A stretch of DNA of 64,000 nt from Nocardioides astragali (GCF_024436375.1 NZ_JAFMZM010000007.1:68731-132730); one strand, 5' to 3'; shown: positions 39,413 to 48,489, counted from the first letter of the stretch. Numbers and translations are program-made. The notes: a model not told the origin generated them from the letters alone.

Positions 39413-42268
39413 ATGACGCCATCGGGTCCTCCTCAGAACTCGGCTTTCCACCAGGGTCGAGCCGAGGAAGCGCCCGTCGCATGGGGGGAATCCCTCGACT
39501 CGGGGCTCGTCGGGCGGGAGTCCGAGATGGCCCGAGTCGTGGCCATGCTCGGGGAGGTTCGCTCCGGGGGCAGTCGCTCGCTCGTCGTCACCGGTGAGCC
39601 GGGAATGGGCAAGTCAGCGTTGCTTCGGGCCGCCGAGCAGAAGGCGCCGGAGTTCCGGTGCCTGTGGGTCCGCGGTGTCGAGTCCGAGCAGCTGATGGCG
39701 TACGCCGGCCTCCATCAGGTCGCCGCCTCCCTGCGGGAGCGCATCACCGAGGTTCCGGAGGCGCAGGCAGAGGCGCTGGGAGCAGCGCTGGGCTGGCGGA
39801 GAGTCACTGCCGAGCCGACCCGGTTCCTCGTGGCAGCTGGGACGATGTCCCTGATCGCGGCGGAGGCCGAGCACCGTCCGGTCCTCGTCCTGGTCGACGA
39901 CGTGCAATGGGTCGACCAGGAGTCGGCAACCGCTCTTGCCTTCGCGGCCCGTCGGCTCGAGGACGACCCGGTGGCCTTCGTGTGGGCGGCACGAGACGGC
40001 TCGGTGCCGGCTGCCCTGCTCCACGACGTGCCGGCGCTGCCCCTGGCCGGACTGTCGCGCACCGCGGCTCGCGCGCTGGTGGGCCCTCGTGTCGTGCCGT
40101 CGGTCGCCGACCGCCTGGCCGACGACACGGGCGGCAACCCGCTCGGACTGCTGGAGATCTCGTCCCGCCTGAGCGACTCCCAGCGACTGGGCACCGCGGA
40201 GCTGCCGGAGCGGCTTCCGCTCGGGGAGCGGCTCGAAGGCCACTACCGAGAGGTGCTGGCCCAGCTCTCCGAGACCGCTCGTCGAGCCGTCCTGCTGTGC
40301 GCCCTCGACCGGACCGCCTCGATCACGACGGTCGCCGGTGCCCTGGCCGCGGCAGGGGACGACGGTGAGGCAGCGCTCGACGAAGCGGTGGACCTGCATG
40401 TCCTCGTTCCGCTCGACACGGGGCTGGCCTTCCGGCATCCCCTGTTGCGCAGTGCCGCCGTCGGCGCGGCGAGCTCTGCGGAGTGGCGCCGGTGCCACCT
40501 CCTGCTCGCGAGGACGCTGTCGGACGGGGCGCTCCCCCTCGCTGCGGCGTGGCACCAGGCCGAAGCGAGCGTCGCGGCAGACCCGGCACTGGCGGAGGCG
40601 CTCGTGCGGTTGGCTGACGACAACCGATCGAAGGCGGGGTATGCCGCAGCGTCGGCAGCTCTCGAGCGTGCCGCCCTCCTGGCCGGCGACACCACTCGGG
40701 CGGCCGAGCTGCTGGCCGGGGCGGCCGAGGACGCGCTCCTGGCCGGTGACATCGCGCGCACGCGGTTGCTGGCCCGACGCGTCCTGGACGGCACGACGGA
40801 CCCACCGTCACGCGGACGTGCACTGGTCGTGTCGGGGGTGGTGGAGCTCACCACCGGATCGGTGCCCCGAGCCGCGGAGATGCTGGCCTCAGCTGCAGAG
40901 GTGGCCGAAGGCCCCGCCTTGGGACATGCCCTCTCGGAGCTCGCGATGGCACGCTTCCGCCTCGGGGACCTGGCGGGGGTCGCGGACAGCGCAGCACGCC
41001 TCGCGGCCGTGGCACCGCAGCTCGACCCCTACCAACGGTTGATGGGGAGCTTCACGAAGGCCTTGGCGGTGGCGGTCGGGGGCGATGCCGCGTCCTCGGC
41101 CCGGCTCCTGACCGCGGTGATCGAGGAGATCGGCAGGCCGCCGCTGCGCGACGACCCGCGTACCGTGATCCCGCTCGCCCTGGCCGCCGGCTTCCTCGGC
41201 GAGGTGTCGCCCGTGTTCTCCCTGGGCGAGCACCTGCTGTCCCTCGCCCGGGAGCGAGGAGCCTTCGGTGTGCTCGTCCCCGCGCTCGCACTGGTCGCAG
41301 CCGGACGGTCCTGGCTCGGGGACACCGCCGGTGCCTACGCCGACGCCGGGGAGGCGACCGAGCTGGGGGAACAGCTCGGCTACGCCGTCGACGTCGCCAA
41401 CGCGCATGCCATCGTGGCGTGGCAGTCGGCCGCTCGCGGGCTGCACGAGGAGGCACGCACAGCGCTGGCCCGGGCGAGGGACCTCACCGAGCGGGCCGGC
41501 ACGTCGTCGCACGCGTCCTACCTGGCCCTGACCGAGGCGTTCTGTGCGCAGTGCCGCGGTGATGCGGCTGGCGTCGTCGCAGCCTTGGAACCCCGGCTCG
41601 CCGCCGACGGTGGGATGGGAGCCTCCGGCGAGCCGCTCGGGATCGCTCCGGACCTCGTCGAGGCCTATGTCGCGGTCGGGCGCCGGAGCGAAGCGGCCGA
41701 CCTCGCTGCTCGCTACGCCGCCGTGACGCCGGCCGAGGCGCCACCGCTGACCATGGCCATCCTCGCCCGCACCCAGGCCCTCGTCATCGAGGACCTCGAC
41801 GACGCGCTCGCTACGTTCGGGCGGGCACTGACCGCCCATGACTCGGCGATCCACCCCTTCGAGGCAGCGAGGACGCGTCTCCTCCTGGGATCACGTCTGC
41901 GGCGGGCCGGCCGGCGCGCCGAGGCGCGACGGCACCTGACGTCCGCCCGGGATGCTTTTGCTGCCATGGACCTCGACATGTGGGTGGCGAACGCCGATGA
42001 CGAGCTCGACGCCACAGGTGCCCGCGCACGCAGGCGGGAGGTGACGATCAGCGAGCCTCTCACCGCGCGTGAGGTACGAGTTGCGCTCCTCGCCGCGCGT
42101 GGCTCCTCCAACAAGGAGATCGCCGCCGCACTGTTCCTCAGCCCCAAGACGATCGAGCGGCACCTGAGCTCGATCTATCGCAAGAGGGACTTCCGCTCAC
42201 GCACCGAGCTTGCTGCGGCATACGCAGCCGTCATGCCGGCGTCCGAGGGCGACGAGCCGACACCGTAG
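39413..42268 (+). CDS. Large ATP-binding LuxR-family regulator (LAL type)
   Basis: A 951-residue transcription regulator. The N-terminal STAND-type ATPase has GLVGRESEMARV, Walker A GEPGMGKS (61-68) and Walker B LVLVDDVQWVD. The long middle is helical and TPR-like (repeated A-x-x-L-x-x-A patterns). The C-terminal LuxR helix-turn-helix is at about 885-945: PLTAREVRVALLAARGSSNKEIAAALFLSPKTIERHLSSIY. LAL proteins usually activate nearby catabolic or secondary-metabolism genes when they bind an inducer and ATP. The target is not evident; it is divergent from a VOC gene and convergent with DUF1304. Confidence 0.9.
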   Translation: MTPSGPPQNSAFHQGRAEEAPVAWGESLDSGLVGRESEMARVVAMLGEVRSGGSRSLVVTGEPGMGKSALLRAAEQKAPEFRCLWVRGVESEQLMAYAGLHQVAASLRERITEVPEAQAEALGAALGWRRVTAEPTRFLVAAGTMSLIAAEAEHRPVLVLVDDVQWVDQESATALAFAARRLEDDPVAFVWAARDGSVPAALLHDVPALPLAGLSRTAARALVGPRVVPSVADRLADDTGGNPLGLLEISSRLSDSQRLGTAELPERLPLGERLEGHYREVLAQLSETARRAVLLCALDRTASITTVAGALAAAGDDGEAALDEAVDLHVLVPLDTGLAFRHPLLRSAAVGAASSAEWRRCHLLLARTLSDGALPLAAAWHQAEASVAADPALAEALVRLADDNRSKAGYAAASAALERAALLAGDTTRAAELLAGAAEDALLAGDIARTRLLARRVLDGTTDPPSRGRALVVSGVVELTTGSVPRAAEMLASAAEVAEGPALGHALSELAMARFRLGDLAGVADSAARLAAVAPQLDPYQRLMGSFTKALAVAVGGDAASSARLLTAVIEEIGRPPLRDDPRTVIPLALAAGFLGEVSPVFSLGEHLLSLARERGAFGVLVPALALVAAGRSWLGDTAGAYADAGEATELGEQLGYAVDVANAHAIVAWQSAARGLHEEARTALARARDLTERAGTSSHASYLALTEAFCAQCRGDAAGVVAALEPRLAADGGMGASGEPLGIAPDLVEAYVAVGRRSEAADLAARYAAVTPAEAPPLTMAILARTQALVIEDLDDALATFGRALTAHDSAIHPFEAARTRLLLGSRLRRAGRRAEARRHLTSARDAFAAMDLDMWVANADDELDATGARARRREVTISEPLTAREVRVALLAARGSSNKEIAAALFLSPKTIERHLSSIYRKRDFRSRTELAAAYAAVMPASEGDEPTP

Positions 42269-42294
42269 TCGGCCTGAGGTGCCGGGCGCTGCGG

Positions 42295-42693
42295 TCAGAT
42301 CGCGATGACCGCCAGCGCAACGGCGGGCAGCACCGAGGACGCGATCGTGCCGCGGACGCTCCCGCCGCGCGGCAGCCAGTAGCCGAGGAGGTCGGCGATG
42401 CCCATGAAGAGCGACGCGAGCAGCATGTAGACGCAGGCCACGACCACGACGGTGGTGCCTCGGGACTCGTCGCCGGTGTTGACCATCCAGAGCCCGACGA
42501 GCGTGCCGATGCCGGCCAGCGCGTTGCGCGCGCCGATGCAGAACGACCACAGGTGCACGTTGGCGATGCCGTGCGGCTCGATCCCGAGGAACTTCTGCAC
42601 CCACGCTCGGTCGATGAGGAACGCCTCGAAGGGGAAGACCGCGATCAGGATGACGGCCGCGAGCCCCGCGCTGACCTGGGCGACGACGTCCAC
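42295..42693 (-). CDS. DUF1304 family membrane protein
   Basis: A 132-residue inner-membrane protein with four predicted transmembrane helices: VSAGLAAVILIAVFPFEAFLI, LWSFCIGARNALAGIGTLVGLWMV, TTVVVVACVYMLLASLFMGIA, and IASSVLPAVALAVIAI. The NxLAGIG segment after the first loop (CIGARNALAGIGTLVGL, cf. NQGLYNGFLA) is DUF1304-like. The function of the family is unknown. GTG 42693 lies two bases after the methyltransferase stop, so it belongs to that MarR-controlled transcript. Confidence 0.78.
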   Translation of the reverse strand: MDVVAQVSAGLAAVILIAVFPFEAFLIDRAWVQKFLGIEPHGIANVHLWSFCIGARNALAGIGTLVGLWMVNTGDESRGTTVVVVACVYMLLASLFMGIADLLGYWLPRGGSVRGTIASSVLPAVALAVIAI

Positions 42694-42695
42694 GG

Positions 42696-43781
42696 CTACC
42701 GGCCTGGCCTGGCCTCGACCAGCGAGATGGTCGAGATGGTGGGGATGATGCGGCTCATCCGGAAGCCGGCCCGGTCGAGCAGGGACGCGAACTCGCGCTC
42801 GGTGCGCTCGCGACCCCCGACGAAGACCAGCATGTCGAGGTCGAGCTGCTTGGCGAAGTGCGGCTCGTTGCCCGGCGGGACCACGCTCTCCATCAGCAGC
42901 AACCTGGCGTCGGCGGGCATGTGACCGCGGAGGTTGGCCAGGATCGCGATGGCCTGGTCGTCGGCGAAGTCGTGCACCACCCGGCGCAGGACGTAGAGGT
43001 CGCCGTCGTCGGGGGCGGTGTCGAAGAAGGATCCGGCCTCCAGACGGCAGCGGGAGAGGACGCCGGCCTCGCGCAGGTGCTGCTCGGCGCCGCTGATCAC
43101 GGACTCCCGCTCGACCAGCACCCCCTTCGCAGCCGGGGCCGCGGCGAGCATCCGCGCGAGCAGCTGTCCGTGCCCGCCGCCGACGTCGACGATCGTGGCG
43201 TACGGCGTGAAGTCGTACGCCGCCTCGACCGTCGGCCAGTCGAGCGCGGACAGGCGGGTCATCGCGTCGTTGAAGATCCCCGCGAACTCCTCGTCCTGGT
43301 CGACGTACTCCCACATCGGCGCACCGAGAGCCGCCTCGGCGCCGGGCGTCCCGTCCTGGACCACCTGCGGCAGCTGCCCCCACACCGCCTGGTAGCGCGG
43401 GTCGCCGATCATCAGCACGACGAGCCGCATCGAGTCGGTCGTGTCGGAGCGCAGGGTCGCGCCGAGCGGGGTCAGGGCGAAACGGCCGTCGCCGCGCTCT
43501 CGGAACAGGCGGATCGCCGCGCAGGCACGGAGCAGCCGGTGGGTCGCGTCGGGGCTCGCGCCCAGCTCCGCAGCGACCTCCGTCGACGAGCGCGGGCCGG
43601 CTGCGAGGACGTCGGCGATGCCGAGCCTCGCGACGGCGTACGTCGCTTGGGTGGCCATGAAACCGGAGGTCAGCTCGAGCAGTGCGATCTCGGGCGGCAC
43701 CATCCGGCGCGTGAGTGACTGCAGGCCGGTGCGGACGGCGGTCGCCGCGCGGACCACGCGGACGGGTGGAAGACGTGTCAT
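42696..43781 (-). CDS. SAM-dependent O-methyltransferase (acetylserotonin OMT-like)
   Basis: A 361-residue methyltransferase of the small-molecule O-methyltransferase family. The N-terminal dimerisation winged helix (about 25-100: MATQATYAVARLGIADVLAAGP, TEVAAELGASPDATHRLLRACA) precedes the SAM fold with motif I in IVDVGGGHGQLL. The catalytic region reads YVLRRVVHDFADDQAIAIL, where the H-D pair is the general base site. ATG 43781 is preceded by AGGTGA; GTG 43790 is in frame upstream but lacks a ribosome site. It is divergent from a MarR gene with two tandem palindromes over its promoter. The substrate (probably a phenol or polyketide) is unknown. Confidence 0.88.
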   Translation of the reverse strand: MTRLPPVRVVRAATAVRTGLQSLTRRMVPPEIALLELTSGFMATQATYAVARLGIADVLAAGPRSSTEVAAELGASPDATHRLLRACAAIRLFRERGDGRFALTPLGATLRSDTTDSMRLVVLMIGDPRYQAVWGQLPQVVQDGTPGAEAALGAPMWEYVDQDEEFAGIFNDAMTRLSALDWPTVEAAYDFTPYATIVDVGGGHGQLLARMLAAAPAAKGVLVERESVISGAEQHLREAGVLSRCRLEAGSFFDTAPDDGDLYVLRRVVHDFADDQAIAILANLRGHMPADARLLLMESVVPPGNEPHFAKQLDLDMLVFVGGRERTEREFASLLDRAGFRMSRIIPTISTISLVEARPGR

Positions 43782-43791
43782 GACGGTCACC

Positions 43792-43797
43792 TACAAT
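43792..43797 (+). promoter_or_regulatory. Possible -10 of the MarR gene
   Basis: TACAAT is a good actinobacterial -10. The predicted start, about 43804, falls inside palindrome 1 (43797-43815), as expected for autorepression. The -35 region is poor. Confidence 0.4.
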
Positions 43798-43815
43798 GGT
43801 CAGCGATGCTGACCA
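43797..43815. promoter_or_regulatory. MarR operator 1
   Basis: TGGTCAGCGATGCTGACCA is a perfect palindrome with 8-base arms around GAT. It directly follows the minus-strand -10 of the methyltransferase gene. Confidence 0.75.
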
Positions 43816-43844
43816 TAATGGTCAGTGGTGCTGACCAATGTCAA
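43815..43844 (-). promoter_or_regulatory. Promoter of methyltransferase/DUF1304 genes
   Basis: On the minus strand TTGACA (43839-43844) and CATTAT (43815-43820) are separated by 18 bases, close to consensus. Palindrome 2 fills the spacer and palindrome 1 covers the start site, a configuration for tight repression by the divergent MarR protein. Confidence 0.7.
43819..43837. promoter_or_regulatory. MarR operator 2
   Basis: TGGTCAGTGGTGCTGACCA has perfect 7-base arms TGGTCAG/CTGACCA. Its centre is 22 bases from that of operator 1, about two helical turns, so two dimers can bind the same face. Confidence 0.75.
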
Positions 43845-43852
43845 GGGGTGCG

Positions 43853-44272
43853 ATGGACCTCGCCACGCTGATGTTCGTGTCCTACCGGGCCATGGACGAC
43901 CGCGTCGTCTCCGCCATGCGGGAGGCCGGGTACGACGTCACGGTCGCGCAGGCCCGGATCGCGCAGCGCATCGCGGACGAGGGCTCGCGCCTGACCGAGC
44001 TCGCCGAGCGCGCGCAGGTGACGAAGCAGACCGCCAGCCTCCTCGTCGCAGCCCTGGAGCAGCAGGGACTCGTCGAGCGGGTGCCCGACCCGGCGGACGG
44101 GCGGGCCCGCCTCATTCGGTTCACCCCGCGCGGCCGCGCCGCGGCGCTGCACGCGATGGAGGTCGTGATGGGCGTCGAGCGCGAGTGGACCGAGCACCTG
44201 GGACCGGAGCTCGCAGGCCAGCTGCGGGAGGCGCTCATGAAGCTGCGCGAGGTGACCGACCCCTACCGCTGA
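43853..44272 (+). CDS. MarR-family transcriptional regulator
   Basis: A 139-residue winged-helix repressor. The DNA-binding part is at residues 45-95: GSRLTELAERAQVTKQTASLLVAALEQQGLVERVPDPADGRARLIRFTPRG, where D-P-A-D-G-R-A is the wing. Flanking helices form the dimer interface. ATG 43853 follows AAGGGG; ATG 43838 overlaps the operator and the opposite -35 and is less likely. It is divergent from the methyltransferase gene and probably represses it and itself until a ligand, likely related to the methyltransferase substrate, binds. Confidence 0.9.
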   Translation: MDLATLMFVSYRAMDDRVVSAMREAGYDVTVAQARIAQRIADEGSRLTELAERAQVTKQTASLLVAALEQQGLVERVPDPADGRARLIRFTPRGRAAALHAMEVVMGVEREWTEHLGPELAGQLREALMKLREVTDPYR

Positions 44273-44276
44273 CCTC

Positions 44277-45734
44277 TCAGAAGTCCGTCGTCCCGCGCAG
44301 CCACCGGGGTCGACCGTCGGGGTCGTAGAGCCGGCGATAGGCCAGCCCCGCCCACCGGGCCGTGCGGCCCGACACCGGTGGCGGCACGTGGAGGCGTACG
44401 CGGCTGCCGGGCGCCCCCACCCGTTCGTGCCACAGCGCCAGGGCGCCGTCGAGGTCGGTGAACCGGTCGTCGTCCTCGGGGAGGCCGAGGTGCTCGGCCC
44501 ACAGCGAGGCCCGCACGGACCGCGGCAGCTCGCCGTCGGGATCGACGACGGCGCAGGTGAGCTCGGAGTCGTGGGTCCACGAGCGCAGGTTGAGGTTGTC
44601 CGAGCCGATCGTCATCCACTCGTCGTCGACCACGCACACCTTGGCGTGCACGTAGATCGGCGTGCCGGCGTGGTTCTCCAGGTCGAACATCACGAAGCGC
44701 TCGCCGCCCGCCGCGCGCAGGCGGTCCCACGCGAGCCGCTGGCCGTACAGCATCGGCGGACCGCCCACCCGGTTGTCCTCCTCCGGATAGCGCGGGACGA
44801 CGGCGATGACGCTCAGTCCGGGCTCGCGCTCGAGGGCCTCGGCGAGGGTGGTGGCCACGAGATCGGACCAGAAGTACTGGTCCTCGATGTAGATCAGGCG
44901 CCGCGCCCGCTCGAACGCGCGTGAGTAGGCCCGGGCGATGGAGCGCTCCCCGTCGGGGGCGAACGGGTAGACCGGGCGCTTGGCCGCATAGGTGCGCAGG
45001 AGCTGCACCTGGTGGCGGCCGGCCTCGGGTGGCGGGTCCCAGCGCTCGGGGAGCGGCTCGGGGTGACGCGGCATCCGGACGATCCGCTGGGCCAGGAGGC
45101 GGTAGGGGTTGCGGTGGTCGAGGGGCGTCGCGTCGTCCCAGCGCTCGGCGAACGTGTCGAGGACGTGCGCGACCGCAGGGCCGTGGATCTCCGCCATCGC
45201 GTCGTGCCACGGCGGCCGCTCGCCGTAGCGCTCGTCCATCGGCGGAGCCTGGGGGTCGCCGGCATGGGTGGCGTCGTCGCGGCGGCCGTGGCAGAGGTCG
45301 ATCCCGCCGACGAACGCCACGTCCTCCTCGGGCCGGCCCTTGTGGCGTACGACCAGCAGCTTCTGGTGGTGGGACCCGCCGCGCCGCACCCGCTCGTCCA
45401 GCAGCGCCTCGCCGCCGCACTCGTTGATGACCCGTCCGAGGTGGCTGTTCTCCTCGCCGTTGAGCCGGCCGGGGTGCGAGCGCCACATCAGCGCTCGGAC
45501 CTCCACCCCTCGACCCGCGGCGGAGGACAACAGGTCCGCGACGGTCGGCCCGTCCTCGGCCATCCGCTCGTCGGCGTCACCGCGCCAGTCGGTGAAGAAG
45601 ATGCGGTCGCCTGCCCCCGTCGCACCGATCACCTCGAGCAGACGGGCGAAGTAGCCGGCCCCGTGCACGCGCGGCACCACCAGGTTGCCCGACGTCCAGG
45701 GCCGCTCCGTCTCCGGCAGGAACCACTCGCTCAC
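44277..45734 (-). CDS. Phospholipase D-like protein
   Basis: A 485-residue phospholipase D superfamily protein with two HKD-type halves. The second motif is canonical: H363-x-K365-x4-D370 (YVHAKVCVVDDEWMTIGSDNLN). The first is H123-x-K125-x4-R130 (HHQKLLVVRHKG, followed by VAFVGGID), with arginine where aspartate is usual. Both contain the downstream GG/GS-x-N/D elements, so hydrolysis of phosphodiesters or transphosphatidylation is plausible. No signal peptide or membrane helix. It is convergent with MarR and divergent from nirB. Confidence 0.85.
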   Translation of the reverse strand: MSEWFLPETERPWTSGNLVVPRVHGAGYFARLLEVIGATGAGDRIFFTDWRGDADERMAEDGPTVADLLSSAAGRGVEVRALMWRSHPGRLNGEENSHLGRVINECGGEALLDERVRRGGSHHQKLLVVRHKGRPEEDVAFVGGIDLCHGRRDDATHAGDPQAPPMDERYGERPPWHDAMAEIHGPAVAHVLDTFAERWDDATPLDHRNPYRLLAQRIVRMPRHPEPLPERWDPPPEAGRHQVQLLRTYAAKRPVYPFAPDGERSIARAYSRAFERARRLIYIEDQYFWSDLVATTLAEALEREPGLSVIAVVPRYPEEDNRVGGPPMLYGQRLAWDRLRAAGGERFVMFDLENHAGTPIYVHAKVCVVDDEWMTIGSDNLNLRSWTHDSELTCAVVDPDGELPRSVRASLWAEHLGLPEDDDRFTDLDGALALWHERVGAPGSRVRLHVPPPVSGRTARWAGLAYRRLYDPDGRPRWLRGTTDF

Positions 45735-45824
45735 GCCCTCAGGCTCCCAGCAGTCGGGCCGGGCGTCGATGCCATGTCACCCCTTCAGGTCAGTGCCCGC
45801 CCTACGTGAGGTCGTGCCGGCCAG

Positions 45825-45862
45825 TTTTCATGCCCGAAACATTCGGCGACGTCCCCGACAAC
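45825..45862 (+). promoter_or_regulatory. Candidate GlnR-like box upstream of nirB
   Basis: Four five-base elements with 11-base periodicity: TTTTC (45825), GAAAC (45836), CGACG (45847), ACAAC (45858). This resembles the GTnAC-n6-GAAAC tandem layout of actinobacterial GlnR sites; only GAAAC is exact. Its place, about 24-61 bases upstream of the likely transcription start, suits an activator of nitrite reduction. Confidence 0.4.
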
Positions 45863-45872
45863 ATCCGTTTCG

Positions 45873-45878
45873 TACCTT
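45873..45878 (+). promoter_or_regulatory. Possible -10 of leaderless nirB transcript
   Basis: TACCTT lies seven bases before the A of ATG 45886, with no ribosome-binding sequence in between, so transcription probably starts at the start codon. There is no recognisable -35, which fits dependence on an activator. Confidence 0.4.
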
Positions 45879-45885
45879 TCTCGGC

Positions 45886-48489
45886 ATGACCAAGCGCCAG
45901 AGGATCGTCGTCGTCGGCCACGGCATGGTGGGCCACCGCTTCGCCCAGGCCGCGGTCGAGCGCGGCCTGACCGAGACCCACGACGTGCTCGTCCTCGGCG
46001 AGGAGCCGCGGGCGGCCTATGACCGCGTCGGGCTCACCAGCTGGTTCGGCCACGAGACCGGCGGGGACGAGGCGCTCTCGCTCCTGCCCGGCGGGGAGTA
46101 CGACGACCCGCGGGTGCGGCTGGTCCTGGACAGCGTCGTCACGGAGGTCGACCGGGAGGCGCGCACGGTGACCGTGGTGTCGCCGCCCGAGGCCGTCGGT
46201 GACCTGCTGGCCCACCCCGGCGCCGTCAGCATCCACGAGTACGACGTCCTGGTGCTCGCCACGGGCGCGGCGCCTTTCGTCCCTCCGGTCGAGGGGCGCG
46301 GCAAGGACGGCTGCTTCGTCTACCGCACCATCGAGGACCTGGAGGCGATCAAGGCCGCGAGCCTGACCGCCACGAGCGGCGTCGTCATCGGTGGCGGGCT
46401 GCTCGGGCTCGAGGCCGCCAACGCCCTCGTGCAGCTGGGGCTGAGCACCAACGTCGTCGAGATGGCACCGCGGCTGATGCCCGTGCAGCTCGACGCGGCG
46501 GCCGGCACGACGCTGGTGCGCCACATCGAGCGGCTCGGGGTGAAGGTCCACACGGGCGTCCTGACAGAGGCGATCGAGGGCGACGACGCCGTCTCCGGCC
46601 TGCGTGTGAGGCAGGCCGGCACGGAGGAGGGCGCGCCGACGACGACGATCGACGCGCAGGTCGTCGTCTTCTCTGCCGGCATCCGGCCCCGCGACGCCCT
46701 GGCCCGTGAGGCCGGGCTGGACACCGCCCCGCGCGGCGGCGTGCTCGTCGACGAGCAGTGCCGCACGAGCGACCGGTCGATCTTCGCGATCGGCGAGTGC
46801 GCCGCACCCGGCGGGACGATGTACGGCCTGGTCGCCCCCGGCTACGCGATGGCGGAGGTGGTCGTCGACGCACTCCTCGACGGTCCCGGCACGTTCACCG
46901 GCGCCGACATGTCGACCAAGCTCAAGCTCCTCGGGGTCGACGTGGCCAGCTTCGGCGACGCGTTCGCCACCACCGACGGCGCGCTCGAGCTGACGTACGC
47001 CGACGCGGTCAGCGGGGTCTACAAGAAGCTCGTCATCGCCGAGTCGGACGCTGGGGACGGCTCGTTCCGGCTCCTCGGCGGCATCCTGGTCGGCGACGCG
47101 TCGGCGTACGGCATCCTCCGGCCGATGGTGAGCAGCGGGCTCGCGCTCCCCGACAACCCCGAGCAGCTCATCCTCCCGGCCGGCACCGGCGCGCCGCTCG
47201 GGATGCCCGACGAGGCCCAGGTCTGCTCCTGCAACGACGTCACCAAGGCCGACATCCTGCACGCGGTGACGGAGGAGGGCTGCGAGGACGTGGCTGCCGT
47301 CAAGGCGTGCACCCGCGCAGGCAGCACCTGCGGCTCCTGCGTCCCGACGGTCAAGAACCTCATCGAGGAGCACTTCGCCAGCATCGGCAAGGTCGTCGAC
47401 AAGGGTCTGTGCGAGCACTTCCGGCTCAGCCGCCAGGAGCTCTTCGACGTCGTCGCGGTCCACGGCTACCGCCGCTTCGACGACATCGTCGAGGCCCACG
47501 GCACCGGGCGCGGTTGCGACATCTGCAAGCCCGCGATCGCGAGCATCCTGGCCAGCCAGACCAGCACCCACATCCTCGAGCCGACGACGGTCGCCCTCCA
47601 GGACACCAACGACGCCTACCTCGCCAACATCCAGCGCAACGGCACCTACTCGGTCGTCCCGCGCATCCCCGGCGGCGAGATCACGCCCGAGAAGCTCATC
47701 GTCATCGGCGAGGTGGCCCGCGACTTCGACCTCTACACCAAGATCACCGGCGGCCAGCGGATCGACCTGTTCGGCGCCCGGATGGAGCAGCTGCCCGCGA
47801 TCTGGCGCCGCCTCGTCGACGCCGGCTTCGAGTCCGGCCACGCCTACGGCAAGTCGCTGCGCACGGTGAAGTCGTGCGTCGGCTCGACGTGGTGCCGCTA
47901 CGGCGTGCAGGACTCCGTCGGCCTCGCGATCGCGCTCGAGCTGCGCTACCGCGGCCTGCGCAGCCCCCACAAGCTCAAGGGTGGCGTCAGCGGCTGTGCC
48001 CGCGAGTGCGCGGAGGCGCGCGGCAAGGACTTCGGCGTCATCGCGACCGAGAAGGGCTGGAACCTCTATGTCGGCGGCAACGGCGGCGCCAACCCTGCCC
48101 ACGCGCGGCTCCTCGCCGGTGACCTCTCCACCGAGACCCTCGTCAGCTATCTCGATCGCTTCCTCATGTACTACGTCCGCACCGCCGACCGGCTCCAGCG
48201 CACGTCGACGTGGATCGAGCAGCTCGAGGGCGGGCTCGACCGGGTCCGCGAGGTCGTCGTCGACGACGCGCTCGGGCTCGGCGCCGAGCTGGAGTCCGAG
48301 ATGGCGCGGCACGTGGGCGGGTACGCCGACGAGTGGCGCGAGACGCTGGAGGACCCGGAGAAGCTGGCGCGCTTCGTCTCCTTCGTCAACGCCCCTGACA
48401 CCCCCGACCCGAGCATCGCCTTCACGACCGAGCGGGACCAGATCCAGCCGATCGCCCCGGCACTGATCCCGGTCGGGGCCCCGTCGTGA
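45886..48489 (+). CDS. nirB: Assimilatory nitrite reductase [NAD(P)H] large subunit
   Basis: An 867-residue cytoplasmic siroheme enzyme that reduces nitrite to ammonium with NAD(P)H. In order: FAD domain (IVVVGHGMVGHRFAQAA), NAD domain (VVIGGGLLGLEAANAL), IFAIGECAAPGG, a BFD-like [2Fe-2S] region (VCSCNDVTKADIL ... STCGSC), a second cysteine pair in GRGCDICKPA, the ferredoxin-half-domain, and the siroheme/[4Fe-4S] motifs SCVGSTWCRYG and GGVSGCARECAEARGKDFGV. ATG 45886 is where family similarity begins. It overlaps nirD by four bases (GTGA). It completes the pathway started by NarK-NasC 8 kb upstream. Confidence 0.94.
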   Translation: MTKRQRIVVVGHGMVGHRFAQAAVERGLTETHDVLVLGEEPRAAYDRVGLTSWFGHETGGDEALSLLPGGEYDDPRVRLVLDSVVTEVDREARTVTVVSPPEAVGDLLAHPGAVSIHEYDVLVLATGAAPFVPPVEGRGKDGCFVYRTIEDLEAIKAASLTATSGVVIGGGLLGLEAANALVQLGLSTNVVEMAPRLMPVQLDAAAGTTLVRHIERLGVKVHTGVLTEAIEGDDAVSGLRVRQAGTEEGAPTTTIDAQVVVFSAGIRPRDALAREAGLDTAPRGGVLVDEQCRTSDRSIFAIGECAAPGGTMYGLVAPGYAMAEVVVDALLDGPGTFTGADMSTKLKLLGVDVASFGDAFATTDGALELTYADAVSGVYKKLVIAESDAGDGSFRLLGGILVGDASAYGILRPMVSSGLALPDNPEQLILPAGTGAPLGMPDEAQVCSCNDVTKADILHAVTEEGCEDVAAVKACTRAGSTCGSCVPTVKNLIEEHFASIGKVVDKGLCEHFRLSRQELFDVVAVHGYRRFDDIVEAHGTGRGCDICKPAIASILASQTSTHILEPTTVALQDTNDAYLANIQRNGTYSVVPRIPGGEITPEKLIVIGEVARDFDLYTKITGGQRIDLFGARMEQLPAIWRRLVDAGFESGHAYGKSLRTVKSCVGSTWCRYGVQDSVGLAIALELRYRGLRSPHKLKGGVSGCARECAEARGKDFGVIATEKGWNLYVGGNGGANPAHARLLAGDLSTETLVSYLDRFLMYYVRTADRLQRTSTWIEQLEGGLDRVREVVVDDALGLGAELESEMARHVGGYADEWRETLEDPEKLARFVSFVNAPDTPDPSIAFTTERDQIQPIAPALIPVGAPS

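Noticed and set aside
43838..43852. ATG 43838 as start of the MarR gene
   Set aside because: It overlaps operator 2 and the opposite-strand -35; ATG 43853 has AAGGGG upstream.
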